Source: Euryarchaeota archaeon UBA257 (GTDB lineage Archaea; Thermoplasmatota; Poseidoniia; Poseidoniales; Thalassarchaeaceae). From it: a DNA stretch of 22,872 nt. The stretch spans positions 1 to 22,872 of the forward strand of contig DAJO01000014.1 of the NCBI GenBank assembly GCA_002498985.1, given 5' to 3'. Positions within the stretch are counted from its first letter, which is position 1; every line of letters starts with the position of its first letter. The notes beneath the pieces were generated by a model. The model did no database searches and was not told where the DNA came from. It saw only the letters and a list, made by a program, of their open reading frames with translations. Shown here piece by piece: positions 22,040 to 22,872 of this stretch. The position numbers and the translations under genes are program-made.

Positions 22040-22872
22040 GTGCTAGAGATGCAGCGAAAATCCCAAAGAGGATTCAATCAATAAAATTTGGATTATTAGA
22101 ACCGAATGAAATTCGTAAGATGTCGGCTGTTGAAGTAAAAACTGCTGACACATATCGCGATGACGGACATGCATTTAAACAAGGTTTGATGGATCCAAAG
22201 ATGGGTGTTATTGACCCTGGAGTTAGGTGTGAAACGTGTGGCAATAAACACGAAGAATGCCCAAGTCACTTTGGTCACATTGCACTAGAATTGCCTATCA
22301 TGCACATTGGTTTCACTGATTTGATAAAGATGTCATTGAAGTCTACTTGCAATTCCTGCAGTAAGATTTTGCTGCACGATCAACCAAATACTCACCCTCT
22401 TGATCTTGAAAAATCAGAACAAGATTTCTATCGAGATAGAGTCAAGGATGTAATGGTTAAACACGGAGTCGGCTCTAGAGAGTTCAAGAAAATCATCAAA
22501 GATATCGAGAAAGAATGTTCTAGTAAAAAGAGAACCATTTGCATGCATTGTGGCTCTGAGCAAGGAAAAATTATTCTTGATAAACCTTCTACTTTCAAAG
22601 AAAAGAAAGAGAATAAAGGAGAGCATAAATTGAATGCTAGAGATATCAGGGAATGGTTAGAAAGAATCCCGGATGAGCACTTGCTTTTCATTGGGATGGA
22701 TAAAGACTCAAGTCGTCCAGAATGGACTATCATGAAAGTTCTTCCAGTACCTCCAATTACCGTAAGGCCGTCTATTACACTAGATAGTGGTGATCGTTCA
22801 GAAGATGACCTAACTCACAAATTGGTCGATGTATTAAGAATTAATCAGAGATTAAGGGAGAATCGAGACGCC
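22036..22872 (+). CDS. rpoA1: DNA-directed RNA polymerase subunit A' (RpoA1), 5' part
   Basis: This is the N-terminal part of the largest polymerase subunit; the reading frame is open for 279 codons to the end of the window. It begins MSARDAAKIPKRIQSIKFGL and shows the clamp zinc motif CETCGNKHEECPSHFGH (residues 65-81), matching C-x2-C-x6-C-x2-H. A second pair follows as CNSC and CMHC. PVPPITVRPS near residue 235 is the strongly conserved block leading into the active-site region. The start codon overlaps the rpoB stop by four bases, indicating coupling. The catalytic NADFDGD motif would lie beyond the window. Confidence 0.95.
   Translation, partial: MSARDAAKIPKRIQSIKFGLLEPNEIRKMSAVEVKTADTYRDDGHAFKQGLMDPKMGVIDPGVRCETCGNKHEECPSHFGHIALELPIMHIGFTDLIKMSLKSTCNSCSKILLHDQPNTHPLDLEKSEQDFYRDRVKDVMVKHGVGSREFKKIIKDIEKECSSKKRTICMHCGSEQGKIILDKPSTFKEKKENKGEHKLNARDIREWLERIPDEHLLFIGMDKDSSRPEWTIMKVLPVPPITVRPSITLDSGDRSEDDLTHKLVDVLRINQRLRENRDA

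Noticed and set aside
1..22872. CRISPR arrays, insertion sequences, prophage or integrase genes
   Set aside because: No repeat-spacer pattern, transposase motifs or flanking inverted repeats were seen; the window reads as core chromosome.

Overview
This window comes from an archaeal chromosome. The evidence is an unsplit archaeal RNA polymerase subunit B, followed by the start of A' (RpoA1) and preceded by subunit H, together with archaeal aIF6, a probable RNase P protein of the Pop5 type and an archaeal-style 5S rRNA. The DNA is AT-rich by eye and genes are packed end to end. Unsplit rpoB, a lone 5S gene, aerobic-type respiration, propionyl-CoA metabolism and a biotin ligase fit a marine planktonic euryarchaeon of the Thermoplasmata/Poseidoniales kind (marine group II or III). 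That placement is inference, not proof.

Layout. (1) 1-1200: 5S rRNA, aIF6 and a small zinc-binding protein. (2) 1242-4809: a propionyl-CoA to succinyl-CoA module. The carboxyltransferase, a 65-aa orphan and the biotin carrier lie on the minus strand; divergently lie the B12-binding subunit of methylmalonyl-CoA mutase and its MeaB GTPase chaperone. The biotin carboxylase and the large mutase subunit are not in the window. (3) 4806-7563: a dolichol/polyprenol-kinase-like membrane protein, a tiny one-helix ORF and glutamine-dependent asparagine synthetase. (4) 7577-8554: a small membrane protein, an 8-Cys ferredoxin and a small three-helix membrane protein. (5) 8555-14337, minus strand: a five-gene respiratory operon. 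In order of transcription it encodes a secreted membrane-anchored Reeler-like protein, a two-helix membrane protein, a Tat-type Rieske protein, a b6-type cytochrome b, and a 925-aa protein fusing the subunit-IV half of cytochrome b to an HdrD-like iron-sulfur module. (6) 14476-16066: a TPR-like protein, a divergent FtsZ-like GTPase and a probable Pop5. (7) 16058-17431, minus strand: a methyltransferase fused to a biotin-protein ligase. (8) 17432-17701: an intergenic stretch holding a GC-rich, hairpin-forming segment and a TATA-like box. (9) 17702 to the end: rpoH, rpoB and the start of rpoA1.

The most interesting system is the respiratory operon. It encodes a quinol-oxidising Rieske/cytochrome b complex with the conserved cysteine that carries heme c_i in b6f-type complexes, but no visible cytochrome c1 or f. 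Instead, the cytochrome b C-terminal half continues into a large extracytoplasmic domain, one more membrane helix and a cytoplasmic HdrD-like module (two [4Fe-4S] motifs and two CCG domains). This suggests a complex coupling the quinone pool and Rieske chain to a cytoplasmic thiol/disulfide or ferredoxin-type partner. The biotin ligase fusion would be expected to modify the biotin carrier encoded near the start of the window.
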